Of a DNA stretch of 64,000 nt, positions 42,246 to 53,153 are shown in pieces. Position numbers and translations under genes: made by a program. Where the stretch lies: the NCBI RefSeq assembly GCF_900176565.1, contig NZ_FXEH01000005.1:893384-957383 (forward strand). Reading direction: 5' to 3'. The stretch is from Thalassobacillus devorans. GTDB lineage: Bacteria > Bacillota > Bacilli > Bacillales > Halobacillaceae. Position 1 is the first letter of the stretch. Each line of letters begins with the position of its first letter. Below the pieces are notes generated by a model. The model searched no databases, had not been told where the DNA came from, and saw only the letters and a program-made list of their open reading frames with translations.

Positions 42246-43523
42246 TTACGCTGCCTGTTGAAGACAGTGGAGGTCCTGTTTCATTCGGTCCTCATTGAAG
42301 TGAACCTGGCGGTTCGATAAACCAAAAAAGATCTTTAACAGTTTTCCGCACAACACGACCATTGCTTCCTTCTTTTTCAAAGGATTAACGGGACGAGTAA
42401 TGTAGTACTGGTACAATTCTTTAAACGCACGATTATTTTGAATCAAAGGCAATATGGCGCGAAAAAGAAGGTTTCTGAGCCGTTTTCGTCCCCGTTTGGA
42501 AATTTTCTTTTGACCTTTATGGTAACCGGAAGAGTTCTCGCGCAGTGTTAATCCCGCTAATTTAATGAGTTGGCGTGAATGTGTGTACTGCTTAAGTGAA
42601 CCCGTTTCCGCAATCAAATCAATGATCGTATGCTTTCCAATGCCGGGAATCGATATCAGGTATTCGTATTCATCCAGCTGGGTGACTAAATCTTCTAAGT
42701 GATGATTGAGTTCTGTCAGTTGACGTTCGATTAGAAGAAACTGATCGACAAGTGCGGCGATTTCAAAGCGTGCCACCTCTTTGCCTGTCGAAATACCAAT
42801 GGAGTTTTCAGCTGCCCGTTTCATCTCTCGAATCTTACTTTTCGAAGGAGAGGATATACCCGCTTTTTCTTTATACATCAGTGCCAGTTCCTCTACCTCC
42901 TGGTTTAGTAGATCCTCAGGAAAAGGCGTGTATTTCAAAATGGCGCAAGCCAATTGACCAAACCCTTTGATGACGGTTTTAAATTCAGGAAAGTACTGGT
43001 CGATCAACCCCGTCATTTGGTTTTTCAACATCGCTTGTTTGTCTTTCAGTTTCCACCGCGTTATGGAGCCGTTTTTCAGTTCAGCTTCTATACCTTCTGG
43101 AATTCTGGGATAGCTGAAATTACCACCAATCATGAGTTTCGCAATCAATCTTGCGTCCTTTTTATCGTTTTTTGTTTGAAGATTATCATCAAACTCTTTC
43201 GATTGTTTCACATGCGCAGGATTGACGACCACAAAAGAGATGTCCTCTTCAAGGAGGAAAGCAGCCAGGTTCATCCAGTAATGACCTGTGGGTTCAAACC
43301 CGATGATAACCTCACTTTTTCCATGTTGGTGCAGCCATTCCTTTATCTGTTTGTGAAACCCTTCGAAGCCAGCCCTACTCTGAGTAAATCCAACGGGACG
43401 TTGGAGTTCCCGTCCGCGATCATCGACCGCGCATGCATAATGGGTTTTTTTAGCGATATCGATACCGATCACTAAGGATTCTCCAGAGATTTGATTTATT
43501 TTAGCATTCCTATTAGAATTCAA
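42246..43523 (-). CDS. IS110-family recombinase (DEDD transposase)
   Basis: The 425-residue protein has the N-terminal RuvC-like DEDD domain (VIGIDIAKKTHYACAV, IIGFEPTGHYW, NDKKDARLIAKL) and the C-terminal Tnp_20 domain (LISIPGIGKHTIIDLIAE, LAGLTLRENSSGYHKGQKKISKRGRKRLR) with the serine region used in recombination. It is uninterrupted, so the element may be active. The start is TTG with AAGGAGG upstream. Closest known types are IS110 elements of alkaliphilic and halophilic Bacillaceae, by resemblance only. Confidence 0.9.
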   Translation of the reverse strand: MNSNRNAKINQISGESLVIGIDIAKKTHYACAVDDRGRELQRPVGFTQSRAGFEGFHKQIKEWLHQHGKSEVIIGFEPTGHYWMNLAAFLLEEDISFVVVNPAHVKQSKEFDDNLQTKNDKKDARLIAKLMIGGNFSYPRIPEGIEAELKNGSITRWKLKDKQAMLKNQMTGLIDQYFPEFKTVIKGFGQLACAILKYTPFPEDLLNQEVEELALMYKEKAGISSPSKSKIREMKRAAENSIGISTGKEVARFEIAALVDQFLLIERQLTELNHHLEDLVTQLDEYEYLISIPGIGKHTIIDLIAETGSLKQYTHSRQLIKLAGLTLRENSSGYHKGQKKISKRGRKRLRNLLFRAILPLIQNNRAFKELYQYYITRPVNPLKKKEAMVVLCGKLLKIFFGLSNRQVHFNEDRMKQDLHCLQQAA

Positions 43524-43599
43524 GGGGAAGTCCTCCTTTTGATGTTTGTTTGTATTTGGTTGTACAAATGCATCATAACGGAGGGCTTTTTTTCATTCA

Positions 43600-43805
43600 A
43601 GACCCCTCTACTGAATCCCACAGGAATCTCCCGCGGGAGAAGGATCTAGGCAAGACCCCGCAAAGGCGAAATCCTGAGGAGGCTTGCCAGGTCCCCCGCA
43701 GGAAAGCGAGTAGTTTCCCGACCAGCCCTGACGCTATTATGGTAAAGAACCCTTGTTATCTTGAAATCAAGTCTTCGACTTTTCGGGTCTTTTATTGATT
43801 AGGCC
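43600..43805 (-). repeat. R1 copy E: other half of the interrupted element, with most of the core
   Basis: It holds ATCTCCCGCGGGAGAAGG, GGCAAGACCCCGC, CCTGAGGAGGCTTGCC, CCCGCAGGAAAGCGAGTAG and the outer arm TTTCCCGACCAGCCCTGACG, then GAAATCAAGTCTTCGACTTT shared with copy A in reverse. It lacks the left outer arm, which is found 1.7 kb away as copy D. Confidence 0.75.
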
Positions 43806-43932
43806 TCTTATGGGAATGCACTGCAAGCAGTGTGCATTTTTCTTTCAACCAGGTGAAGAGTATGTTATAAGTTTAGAATGATGCAGTAATATTTAGGGTT
43901 ACGAAATAGTTTGAAAGAAGTGATTCATTATC

Positions 43933-45162
43933 GTGGACCAGGAAAGTATGGCTAAACGAAATTTATTCATCATGTGGTTTGCTAACTTCTTTATTGCAGG
44001 AAGCATCACCATGGTTCTTCCGTTTATTTCTTTATATATCGATAGCTTTGGTAATTTTTCTGACGCTTACGTCCAACAGTGGTCGGGCTGGGTGTTTGGC
44101 GTCACCTTTGTAACGGCATTTTTATTTGCGCCCGTATGGGGCCGGGTCGGTGATCGTTATGGCAGAAAGAAAATATTGATCATTTCTGCCGTTGGCCTGG
44201 GGGTGTCCGTCTTTTTGATGGGGTTAGCTGATTCTGTCTGGCAATTATTCTTCCTGCGCTTATTCATGGGAGTATTTACCGGATTCATTCCGATGTCACA
44301 AGCGTTGATTGCCACACAGACACCGAAGCATATTGCCGGTAAAGTTCTGGGGACACTGCAGACCGGCAGTATTACCGGGAGTTTGATGGGGCCGATGCTT
44401 GGGGGAGTGTTGGCTGACACATTCGGGTATTCCGCTACTTTTCAGGGGACTTCTATCACCGTCTTTCTATCTGCTTTTATCGTCATCTTTGGAATCAAAG
44501 AATTCAAGATTAACGATGAAAGCAGTGATAGTAAGACAAGCTATTCCCGGAAAGAGGTAATCGGACATATTTTACGGCATCCTGTGTTGCTGATGGTAAT
44601 GCTCGTATCTTTATTTGTCCAAATCGCCCATTTCAGCATCCAGCCGATTTTATCCTTGTATGTTGCGGAATTACATGGTCCTGCCAACCTTGCATTCTTT
44701 TCCGGCATTGCCTTTTCCGCTGCGGGACTTGGTAACCTGTTGATGGCGAGACGCTGGGGCAGCATTGCCGACAAGGTCGGTTATATTAAAATCTTGGTGT
44801 TCCTGTTATTTATGGCAGGGATTGTCTATCTTCCAGGTGCCTTTGTTACAAGTATCTGGCAGCTAGTCATCATCCGATTCCTGTTGGGGGCCTCCATCGG
44901 GGGAATCATTCCAGTCCGCACTGCTTACATTCGCCAGGAGGCTCCACTTGCCATGCAAGGAGAAGTACTCGGGTATAACACAAGCATTCGCTTCTTAGGG
45001 AATATGATTGGCCCCGCGCTTGGCGGGATGCTTTCCGGGTTCTTCGGGTTCTCTTCTGTCTTTTATGTCACCAGTGCCTTATTAGCAGCTTCTGGGTTCG
45101 TCATGTATTTGACGATGCAGCGAAATCCCCGAACAGCTAAACACCATGCTCATTCCATATAA
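43933..45162 (+). CDS. MFS drug-efflux type transporter (DHA1/MdtG-like)
   Basis: The 409-residue protein has twelve membrane helices. Motif A GRVGDRYGRKK lies after helix 2, and the helix-5 region MGPMLGGVLADTFGYSATF resembles motif C of proton-driven drug antiporters. A second motif-A-like segment (RWGSIADKVGYIK) lies after helix 8. The substrate is unknown. The GTG start at 43933 has weak AGAAGTG upstream; the ATG at 43948 is an alternative. It is a single gene next to the repeat and IS patch. Confidence 0.8.
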   Translation: MDQESMAKRNLFIMWFANFFIAGSITMVLPFISLYIDSFGNFSDAYVQQWSGWVFGVTFVTAFLFAPVWGRVGDRYGRKKILIISAVGLGVSVFLMGLADSVWQLFFLRLFMGVFTGFIPMSQALIATQTPKHIAGKVLGTLQTGSITGSLMGPMLGGVLADTFGYSATFQGTSITVFLSAFIVIFGIKEFKINDESSDSKTSYSRKEVIGHILRHPVLLMVMLVSLFVQIAHFSIQPILSLYVAELHGPANLAFFSGIAFSAAGLGNLLMARRWGSIADKVGYIKILVFLLFMAGIVYLPGAFVTSIWQLVIIRFLLGASIGGIIPVRTAYIRQEAPLAMQGEVLGYNTSIRFLGNMIGPALGGMLSGFFGFSSVFYVTSALLAASGFVMYLTMQRNPRTAKHHAHSI

Positions 45163-45163
45163 C

Positions 45164-45213
45164 AGCAAATCCCTCCTTTCTTGTCGAAGATTGGAGGGAC
45201 TTGCTTTTATTTT
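45164..45213 (+). terminator. Terminator after the MFS gene
   Basis: AGCAAATCCCTCC and GGAGGGACTTGCT pair (one mismatch) with a 16-base loop and a T-rich tail. Confidence 0.82.
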
Positions 45214-45287
45214 TGTGAAAACGCTTTATACTATAGGTAAAAGGTCTTTCCAATTCCAACAATCTACTTATTAAAGGGGCACTTCAT

Positions 45288-46439
45288 ATGAAAAAAGTAT
45301 TTTTGCTGGTAATGCTTTCGTTTGTTATGGGAGCATGTGCGCAGTCGCCCGACAAACAATTTTTCGCCAATGACTTAACCGCCAAACAGTCTGACGACCC
45401 TACTAAACAAGAATATCCTGTTAATCCTAAAATAACACTGGCTGCCATCGGTGATATTTTGATTCATGCCCCAGTCTATCGTGATGCCCAAACCGCTGAT
45501 GGGTATGATTTCACGCCAATGTTCGAGAATACAGCGCCCTACTTGGAAGAAGCAACTATAGCCATAGCTAATCAGGAAACGATGATTGGCGGGGCTGATT
45601 TCGGTTTATCCGGCTATCCAGCCTTCAACAGTCCTACTGAAGTCGGAGATGCCCTAAAGGAAAGTGGAATCGATGTCGTTTCGATCGCCAATAATCATAC
45701 TCTTGACCGAGGAGAACAAGCAATTAATAACTCTCTTTCCCATTGGGAGTCTATTGATATGACCTACACAGGAGCATACAAAAGCCAGAAAGATCAGAAG
45801 AAACTTCGCGTGATTCAGACAGAAGAAGGAATCGATGTTGCATTTTTAAGCTATACGTATGGAACCAATGGTATCCCTTTACCATCCGGAAAAAATTATC
45901 TCGTCAATTTGATTGACGAACAAAAAATTAAATCAGATATCACACGAGCGAATAAACAAGCGGATGCTGTCGTCGTCAGTGTGCATTTTGGCTCGGAATA
46001 TGAGCGCATGCCCAATCGCGACCAGAAAGAATTAGCTCAAGTGATGGCTGATGCCGGGGCTCACGTGATTCTCGGCCACCATCCTCACGTCCTGCAGCCC
46101 ATCGAAATGCTTGAAGGAAAAAAGGGAAATGATACCCTGGTAATCTATTCACTTGGAAATTTCATCTCTGCACAGGAAGAAATCCACCGCCGGATCGGCG
46201 GTATCCTGCAAGTAGAAATCGAATTAGATAGACACGATGATTCCATAGCTTTGAACAAGCCTTCCTTCGTCCCTACTATTGTAGATTATGAACCCTTCAC
46301 TGACGGGCAAGCCGGTACAGATTTTCAAGTAATTCCCATGCACGAAACAAAAAGAGTACTCATACCTGACCAGGAGGAAACTTACAAAGAAATAAAAGAC
46401 CATATGTCTCAATGGCTGCCTGAATTAGACTTACCTTAA
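45288..46439 (+). CDS. CapA/PgsA-family lipoprotein (poly-gamma-glutamate capsule-type metallophosphatase fold)
   Basis: The 383-residue precursor has a lipoprotein signal (VMGAC, Cys17). The calcineurin-like domain shows AAIGDILIHAPV, IANQETMIGG, SIANNHTLDRG, VVSVHFGSEYERMPNRDQ and HVILGHHPHVLQP, all metal-site motifs of the PGA_cap family. In capsule operons such proteins take part in poly-gamma-glutamate export, but pgsB/C are not here, so a stand-alone envelope role is likely. The ATG has AAAGGGG upstream. Confidence 0.85.
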   Translation: MKKVFLLVMLSFVMGACAQSPDKQFFANDLTAKQSDDPTKQEYPVNPKITLAAIGDILIHAPVYRDAQTADGYDFTPMFENTAPYLEEATIAIANQETMIGGADFGLSGYPAFNSPTEVGDALKESGIDVVSIANNHTLDRGEQAINNSLSHWESIDMTYTGAYKSQKDQKKLRVIQTEEGIDVAFLSYTYGTNGIPLPSGKNYLVNLIDEQKIKSDITRANKQADAVVVSVHFGSEYERMPNRDQKELAQVMADAGAHVILGHHPHVLQPIEMLEGKKGNDTLVIYSLGNFISAQEEIHRRIGGILQVEIELDRHDDSIALNKPSFVPTIVDYEPFTDGQAGTDFQVIPMHETKRVLIPDQEETYKEIKDHMSQWLPELDLP

Positions 46440-46465
46440 TCATGATAAATATCACATTTTCACTT

Positions 46466-46497
46466 ACCCGAGCATAAAAATTGCTCGGTTTTTTTGT
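46466..46497 (+). terminator. Terminator after the CapA-family gene
   Basis: CCGAGCA, 7-base AT loop, TGCTCGG, followed by seven T. Confidence 0.9.
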
Positions 46498-46514
46498 CGA
46501 ATTTATAAAATATA

Positions 46515-46528
46515 GGTTAAAGTTAACC
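46515..46528 (+). promoter_or_regulatory. Palindrome upstream of narG, candidate operator
   Basis: GGTTAAAGTTAACC is a 14-bp palindrome with AATAT and ATATT on its outer sides, 98 bases before the narG start. It does not match the FNR or cre consensus. The binding protein is unknown. Confidence 0.4.
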
Positions 46529-46626
46529 AAATATTGTGAAAATAAGAATGGAATCTGTTACCATAAATTTAATATCAATATTCTTCATGCATGTTTTACC
46601 CTTAAAAAATGTAAGGAGATGTGAAA

Positions 46627-49600
46627 ATGCCTAGAAAAACTCCACCATTTTTACAGAAACTGAAGTACTTAGGTAAAACACAGCCAGAGACAGAACACAG
46701 CGAAATGTCCCCAAAGTCGCGCAGTAACACGGAAAATTATTATCGCAGCCGCTGGCAGCATGATAAAGTTGTCCGCTCGACACATGGTGTCAATTGTACC
46801 GGTTCATGCAGCTGGAAAATCCACGTCAAAGACGGAATCATTACCTGGGAAACCCAGCAAACGGATTATCCGACCACCGGACCGGATATGCCGGAATACG
46901 AGCCACGCGGATGCCCGCGGGGTGCAAGCTTCTCCTGGTATACATATAGCCCCCATCGGGTGCGCTATCCTTATATCCGAAGTAAACTGTTAGAAATCTG
47001 GCGAGATGCAGTTAAGAAAACCGATGACCCTGTCAAAGCGTGGGCTTCCATTGTTGAAAACACTGAATTATCCACGCAGTATAAACAGACGCGCGGAAAA
47101 GGAGGATTCGTCCGGGCGGAATGGGATGAAGTAGAAACACTGATTTCCGCTCAGCTTATCCATACGATACAAACGTACGGACCGGACCGGATCTTTGGAT
47201 TCTCTCCTATTCCTGCCATGTCAATGGTCAGTTATGCAGGCGGAGTAAAAAATACCAGGCACGGCTTAAAAGCGGACCGCTTCCTGCGTGCAAGCGACCT
47301 TTCCTTCACCACAGAAAAAGCAGAATGGAAAACAGTAGTCTATGACGAAGAGACCAAAGATTTTGCCATACCAAATGGTTCGATTGGACACCGCTGGGAT
47401 GGTGAAAAGAATTGGAACCTGCTAAAGGCAGATAAAGTCAATAATATTGACACAATCTCCCCTGCCCTGTCCTTACAGGGCCACGAAAGTAAAATCGACC
47501 AGGTATGTGTCGCAGCGTTTGAGCAGGATGATAACCGCGTCTTCAAAGCTGACATACCTATGAAAGAAATCGAGACCACAGACGGCCCGGTTTATGTAAC
47601 GACCGTCTTTGATCTGATGTGTGCCCAGACAGGGGTTAACAGAAGTCTGACGAAAGAAAACCCCGCCAATTATGACGAAGACCGGCCGTATACCCCAAAA
47701 TGGCAGGAAAAGTATACAAGTGTCAGCCCCAAACTTGTCGCTCAGATCGCAAGGGAGTTCGCTCAGAACGCCATTGATAGTAAAGGGCGTTCGATGATTA
47801 TCATGGGATCAGGGATTAACCATTGGTACCATTCTGATACTATCTACCGGGCGGTACTTAACCTTGTTTTGTTGACCGGTTCTCAGGGAGTCAATGGAGG
47901 CGGCTGGGCCCATTATGTCGGCCAGGAGAAGGTACGCCCGCTGGAAGGCTGGCAGACTGTTGCGATGGCCCGGGATTGGGGCGGACCGCCAAGGCTGCAA
48001 AATGGCACCTCTTTCTTTTATTTCGCTACCGAACAGTGGAAATATGACGAACAGAAAACACGCGATTTGGCTTCCCCATTGATTGATCAGCCAAAATATC
48101 AGAATTTAGCAGATTATAACGTACTGGCGGCACGGCTCGGTTGGCTGCCGTCTTACCCACAGTTCAATAAAAATGCTATCGCAATGTATGATGAAGCAAA
48201 ATCACCAGAAGCCAATACCGAGCATTTAGTGGATGCTGTGTCCAAAAAGGAGATGAACTTTTCCATCGAATCTCCGAATGATCCGGTCAATTTTCCAAAA
48301 TCCATGTTTGTCTGGCGGGCGAATTTGATCGGCAGTTCCGCCAAAGGGCATGAATATTTCCTTAAGCATCTGCTGGGTACGCACGGTCATAACCTCAGTG
48401 AAGAAACAGAAGACCTGGAGGCAAAAGAACTGAACCTGGAGATTCCATCGGCGACCGGGAAACTGGATTTACTCGTCAATCTGGATTTCCGGATGTCAGG
48501 CACCGGCCTATACTCCGACATCGTCCTTCCGGCGGCCACCTGGTATGAGAAGCATGATTTAAGCTCGACGGATATGCACCCGTTCGTCCATCCGTTCAAC
48601 CCGGCCATCACCCCTCCATGGGAAAGCCGGTCGGACTGGGATATTTTCAAAAAGCTTGCCAGGCGATTTTCTAACCTGGCTGCACAGCATTTACCGGAAA
48701 AGGTATATGATACGGTCACTTCCCCGCTGCTGCATGATTCTACCGATGAAATTGCCCAGACATACGGGCACGTACCTGATTGGAAAACAGACGGCACCAA
48801 GCCGGTCCCTGGGGTTAACTTCCCTAAAATCCAGGTGGTTGAAAGGGAGTACTCTAAAGTCTATGACAAGTTCATTTCCCTTGGTCCGAAAATCAAACAT
48901 TCTATTGGAGCCAAAGGAATGGCCTGGGATGCAAAGGAAGAGTATGCCAAACTTTTCGATATGCTTGGCCCATCGAAAAAATCGGCTTTCTATCAAGACT
49001 GTCCAAGCTTATATAACGATATTGATGTGGCCGAAACGATATTGACATTATCCAGTACCACCAACGGTTCTCTTGCAATGAAAGCCTGGAAGACACTCGA
49101 GGATAAAACAGGACAGGAATTAAGGCACCTTGCAGAAGAGCGCGCGGAGGAACATATCTCTTTCGCCGAAATTACAGCCCAGCCGCAAAAGGTCATCTCT
49201 TCGCCTGTCTATAGTGGAACGGAAACAGGCGGCAGGCGCTATTCTCCGTTTACCACGAACGTTGAACGGATGATACCGTGGCGGACATTGACCGGAAGGC
49301 AGCACTTCTATTTGGATCATGAAACGATGCTTGAGTTCGGGGAAGAACTTCCTACATTCAAGCCGCCATTAAAAAAGGCGTCATTTTATTCATCCGATAA
49401 TAGACCGGCCGAGGGACAAAAAGAGATTACATTAAGATACCTGACCCCACACTTCAAGTGGTCGTACCACAGCACGTATGGTGATACGCTTCCGATGCTG
49501 ACTTTGTTCCGCGGCGGCCCGCACGTCTGGCTGAACAACCTGGACGCGGATGAAGCAGGTATCAAGGATAATGACTGGCTCGAAATGTATAACCGGAATG

Positions 49601-49879
49601 GTGTCGTCGTAGCCAGGGCTGTCACGAGCCACCGGCTTCCTCGAGGGGTCGTGTTCATGTATCACGTTCAGGACCGTCTGATTAATGTGCCCGGTTCCAA
49701 AATTACGAAAGATCGCGGAGGTACCTTCAATAGCCCAACAAGAATCCACATCAAGCCGACGCAGATGATAGGCGGATACGCCCAATTAAGTTATGGTTTC
49801 AACTACTATGGTCCAACCGGCAACCAGCGGGATGAGCAAGTACAAATCCGCAGAATGGACCGAAGCGAGGTGGATTGGC

Positions 49880-49890
<11 letters not shown>
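46627..49890 (+). CDS. narG: Respiratory nitrate reductase alpha subunit with internal in-frame deletion
   Basis: NarG reduces nitrate at a molybdenum-bis-MGD site on the cytoplasmic face. The Fe-S ligands of the FS0 cluster are present (THGVNCTGSCSW, EPRGCPRGASFSW), as are later conserved blocks (GINHWYHSD, NGGGWAHYVGQEK, YSDIVLPAATWYEKHDLS, GGYAQLSYGFNYYG). At 1,087 residues it is ~140 shorter than usual. The loss is at one place: SPIPAMSMVSYAGG runs straight into VKNTRHGLKADRFLRASDL, so the region with YDWYADLPPASPQ-type sequence and the molybdenum-ligand Asp is missing. The frame stays open, so a full-length but probably inactive subunit is expected. ATG 46627 has AAGGAG 8 bases upstream. 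Confidence 0.9.
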
Positions 49891-51413
<1,523 letters not shown>

Positions 51414-51427
<14 letters not shown>

Positions 51428-51950
51428 ACATATTCTGAAGCTATGCTCCCTGTTCCTGCGCTATCCGGAAGAAGAATGGTTCCGGAACGAAGACGTCAGG
51501 CTTTTCATGGAAGGCTTATCCGAGGCGCCCCAAAGAGATAATCTGTTACGTTTCTGGAATTATGTGGAGAATTCCTCCTGGCTTGAATTCAGCCAGAATT
51601 ATGTGAAGCAGTTCGACTTCAGCAAAGATTGTTCCTTGTATCTTACTTATGGCGTTTTTGGCGATAAACGGGAACGTGGCCTCGGATTCGTCAAACTGAA
51701 ACTGGAATTCGCCAAAGCAGGCTATTTTATCAAAGATGATGAGCTGCCTGATTATTTCCCGTTAATTCTTGAATTTCTGGCAGAAGCCGAAGAAAGTTTT
51801 ATCCAGAAGCTTTACTATATTCATAAAAAAGCGATCGATCAACTTTATGCACAATTGCGCGAGCAGCGATCTCCATATGCATTTGTCGTAGCAGCCGCTT
51901 TGGAAACGCTGGATTCCATCGTCGCCCGTCGCGAAGCCAAAACGGTATGA
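51414..51950 (+). CDS. narJ: Nitrate reductase assembly chaperone
   Basis: NarJ binds apo-NarG and helps insertion of the molybdenum cofactor; it is not part of the final enzyme. The 178-residue helical protein has LKLCSLFLRYPEEEW, FDFSKDCSLYLTYGVFGDKRERG and DELPDYFPLILEFLAEA, all typical. The ATG at 51414 has AGGAGG 8 bases upstream and overlaps the narH end by 14 bases. Confidence 0.92.
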
Positions 51951-51965
51951 AGGGATTGATATCAG

Positions 51966-52676
51966 TTGACGCCAGTCGATTTTTTACTATGGGTAGCCTA
52001 TCCATACATTACCTTAACGATTTTTGTCGTTGGCCATATTTATCGGTACAACCATGATCAGTTCGGATGGTCCGCTCAATCCAGTCAGTTTTTAAAAACC
52101 GATCCCCTCCTGAAATGGGGAAGTATTCTATTTCATTATGGGGTCATCTTAGTATTTTTCGGCCATGTTGGCGGAATTCTCGTACCTCAAGGCTTTTACC
52201 CGATGATCGGGGTCACGGAAGAAATGTATCATTTCGGAGCTGTCTGGTTTGGTGGAGCGGCCGGTGCAGCGATGGTCATCGGCGGTGCGCTGCTTACGAT
52301 TAGAAGGCTGCGCAATAAGCGCGTCAGCACTAATGGATCACGCAAGGATTTGTGGGTGCTTCTGCTGATTGGAATCGTCACGGTCGTTGGTTTTACCAAT
52401 ACGGCCTGGTATACGGCTACAGGAGGAGAATTCGATTACCGTGATACAATCGGGCCCTGGTTCCGGGGAATTTTAACATTCCGGCCGATGCCTGAAATGC
52501 TGGCTACTGCTCCTTGGGGCTTCCAGGCTCATGTGTTTACCGCCTTCACCTTGTTTGCCGTATGGCCGTTCACTAGGCTCGTCCATGTATGGAGCCTGCC
52601 ATTGGAATATATCAAACGAAGATATATCATTTACCGGCGTGCTAACTCGAAACAAACGAACAAGAAAGCACAATAG
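51966..52676 (+). CDS. narI: Respiratory nitrate reductase gamma subunit (cytochrome b)
   Basis: NarI anchors NarGH to the membrane and takes electrons from menaquinol through two b hemes. The 236-residue protein has five membrane helices; heme-ligand histidines are likely in VGHIYRYNHDQ, SILFHYGVILVFFGHVGG and QAHVFTAFTLFAVWPFTRLVHVWS. The start is TTG at 51966 with AAGGG upstream at a rather long distance. Confidence 0.92.
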   Translation: MTPVDFLLWVAYPYITLTIFVVGHIYRYNHDQFGWSAQSSQFLKTDPLLKWGSILFHYGVILVFFGHVGGILVPQGFYPMIGVTEEMYHFGAVWFGGAAGAAMVIGGALLTIRRLRNKRVSTNGSRKDLWVLLLIGIVTVVGFTNTAWYTATGGEFDYRDTIGPWFRGILTFRPMPEMLATAPWGFQAHVFTAFTLFAVWPFTRLVHVWSLPLEYIKRRYIIYRRANSKQTNKKAQ

Positions 52677-52690
52677 AAAGGAAGATGAAG

Positions 52691-53107
52691 ATGTCAGGAC
52701 CCGCACTTCGGCAGCTGGACGCCCACCGCTCCATTCATGAAGCGGCTTATGGGCAAGTGAAGGATATGACAGAGGTATTAAAGCGTCTATATCGCGAGGA
52801 GCGTTTGGAAGAAGCAAAGCAGGCGGAATTGATTTTGATTGAACATTGGCGTGACCATATTATCTCCCACGCGACATCGGAAGAAGAAGGACTATACCAG
52901 GATATCAAACAGGCCTATCCTGATATGGCTGACACCATCACCCAGCTGACCAGAGATCATGATTTACTAAGAAAAATACTAGCTCGTATCGAAGAAAGCT
53001 TATCGGCTGATCAGCAAGCCGAGGAACGTCTTATGATGTATGACAGCCTGCTTGTCGTAAACTGGCATCATAGCCGCGATGAAGAACACTACTTGCTTAA
53101 CCTCTAA
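52691..53107 (+). CDS. Hemerythrin-domain protein
   Basis: The 138-residue helical protein fits the hemerythrin HHE pattern: HRSIHEAAYGQ, HWRDHIISHATSEEEGLY, RDHDLL and HHSRDEEHYLL, supplying His, Glu and Asp ligands for a di-iron site. It follows narI after 14 bases and ends in the shared terminator, so it is the fifth gene of the nar transcript. Oxygen or nitric oxide sensing, or Fe-S repair during nitrate respiration, are plausible roles. AAGGA lies 8 bases before this ATG; a second ATG two codons earlier is too close. Confidence 0.8.
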   Translation: MSGPALRQLDAHRSIHEAAYGQVKDMTEVLKRLYREERLEEAKQAELILIEHWRDHIISHATSEEEGLYQDIKQAYPDMADTITQLTRDHDLLRKILARIEESLSADQQAEERLMMYDSLLVVNWHHSRDEEHYLLNL

Positions 53108-53108
53108 A

Positions 53109-53144
53109 ATAAACGGGATGCCGATTGAGGCATCCCGTTTTATT
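53109..53144. terminator. Bidirectional terminator between the nar operon and narK-PAS
   Basis: Perfect 11-bp stem AACGGGATGCC / GGCATCCCGTT with a 6-base loop and T-rich right side between convergent genes. Confidence 0.85.
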
Positions 53145-53153
53145 GGTTCCACG

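Larger units (their letters stand above)
41898..43599 (-). mobile_element. IS110-family insertion sequence (approximate limits)
   Basis: An intact IS110-type recombinase gene sits between two halves of one R1 repeat. There are only ~75 bases upstream of the recombinase but ~350 downstream, a layout typical of the IS1111 group, in which the long non-coding end is 3'. IS110 elements lack classical terminal repeats and target duplications, so exact ends cannot be read off; those given are where R1 similarity stops and resumes. Confidence 0.65.

Noticed and set aside
45214-45230. TGAAAACGCTTTAT as a cre site
   Set aside because: The last CA of the consensus is absent (AT instead) and the downstream CapA gene is not a carbon catabolic gene.
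46530-46550. TGTGA at 46535 as an FNR box
   Set aside because: Only one half-site; no TCACA or similar partner after six bases.
49793-49879. Extended NarH start 29 codons upstream
   Set aside because: It overlaps narG deeply and the extra residues do not match the NarH family; TTG at 49880 has a good ribosome site and the expected KIKAQFGMVMN start.
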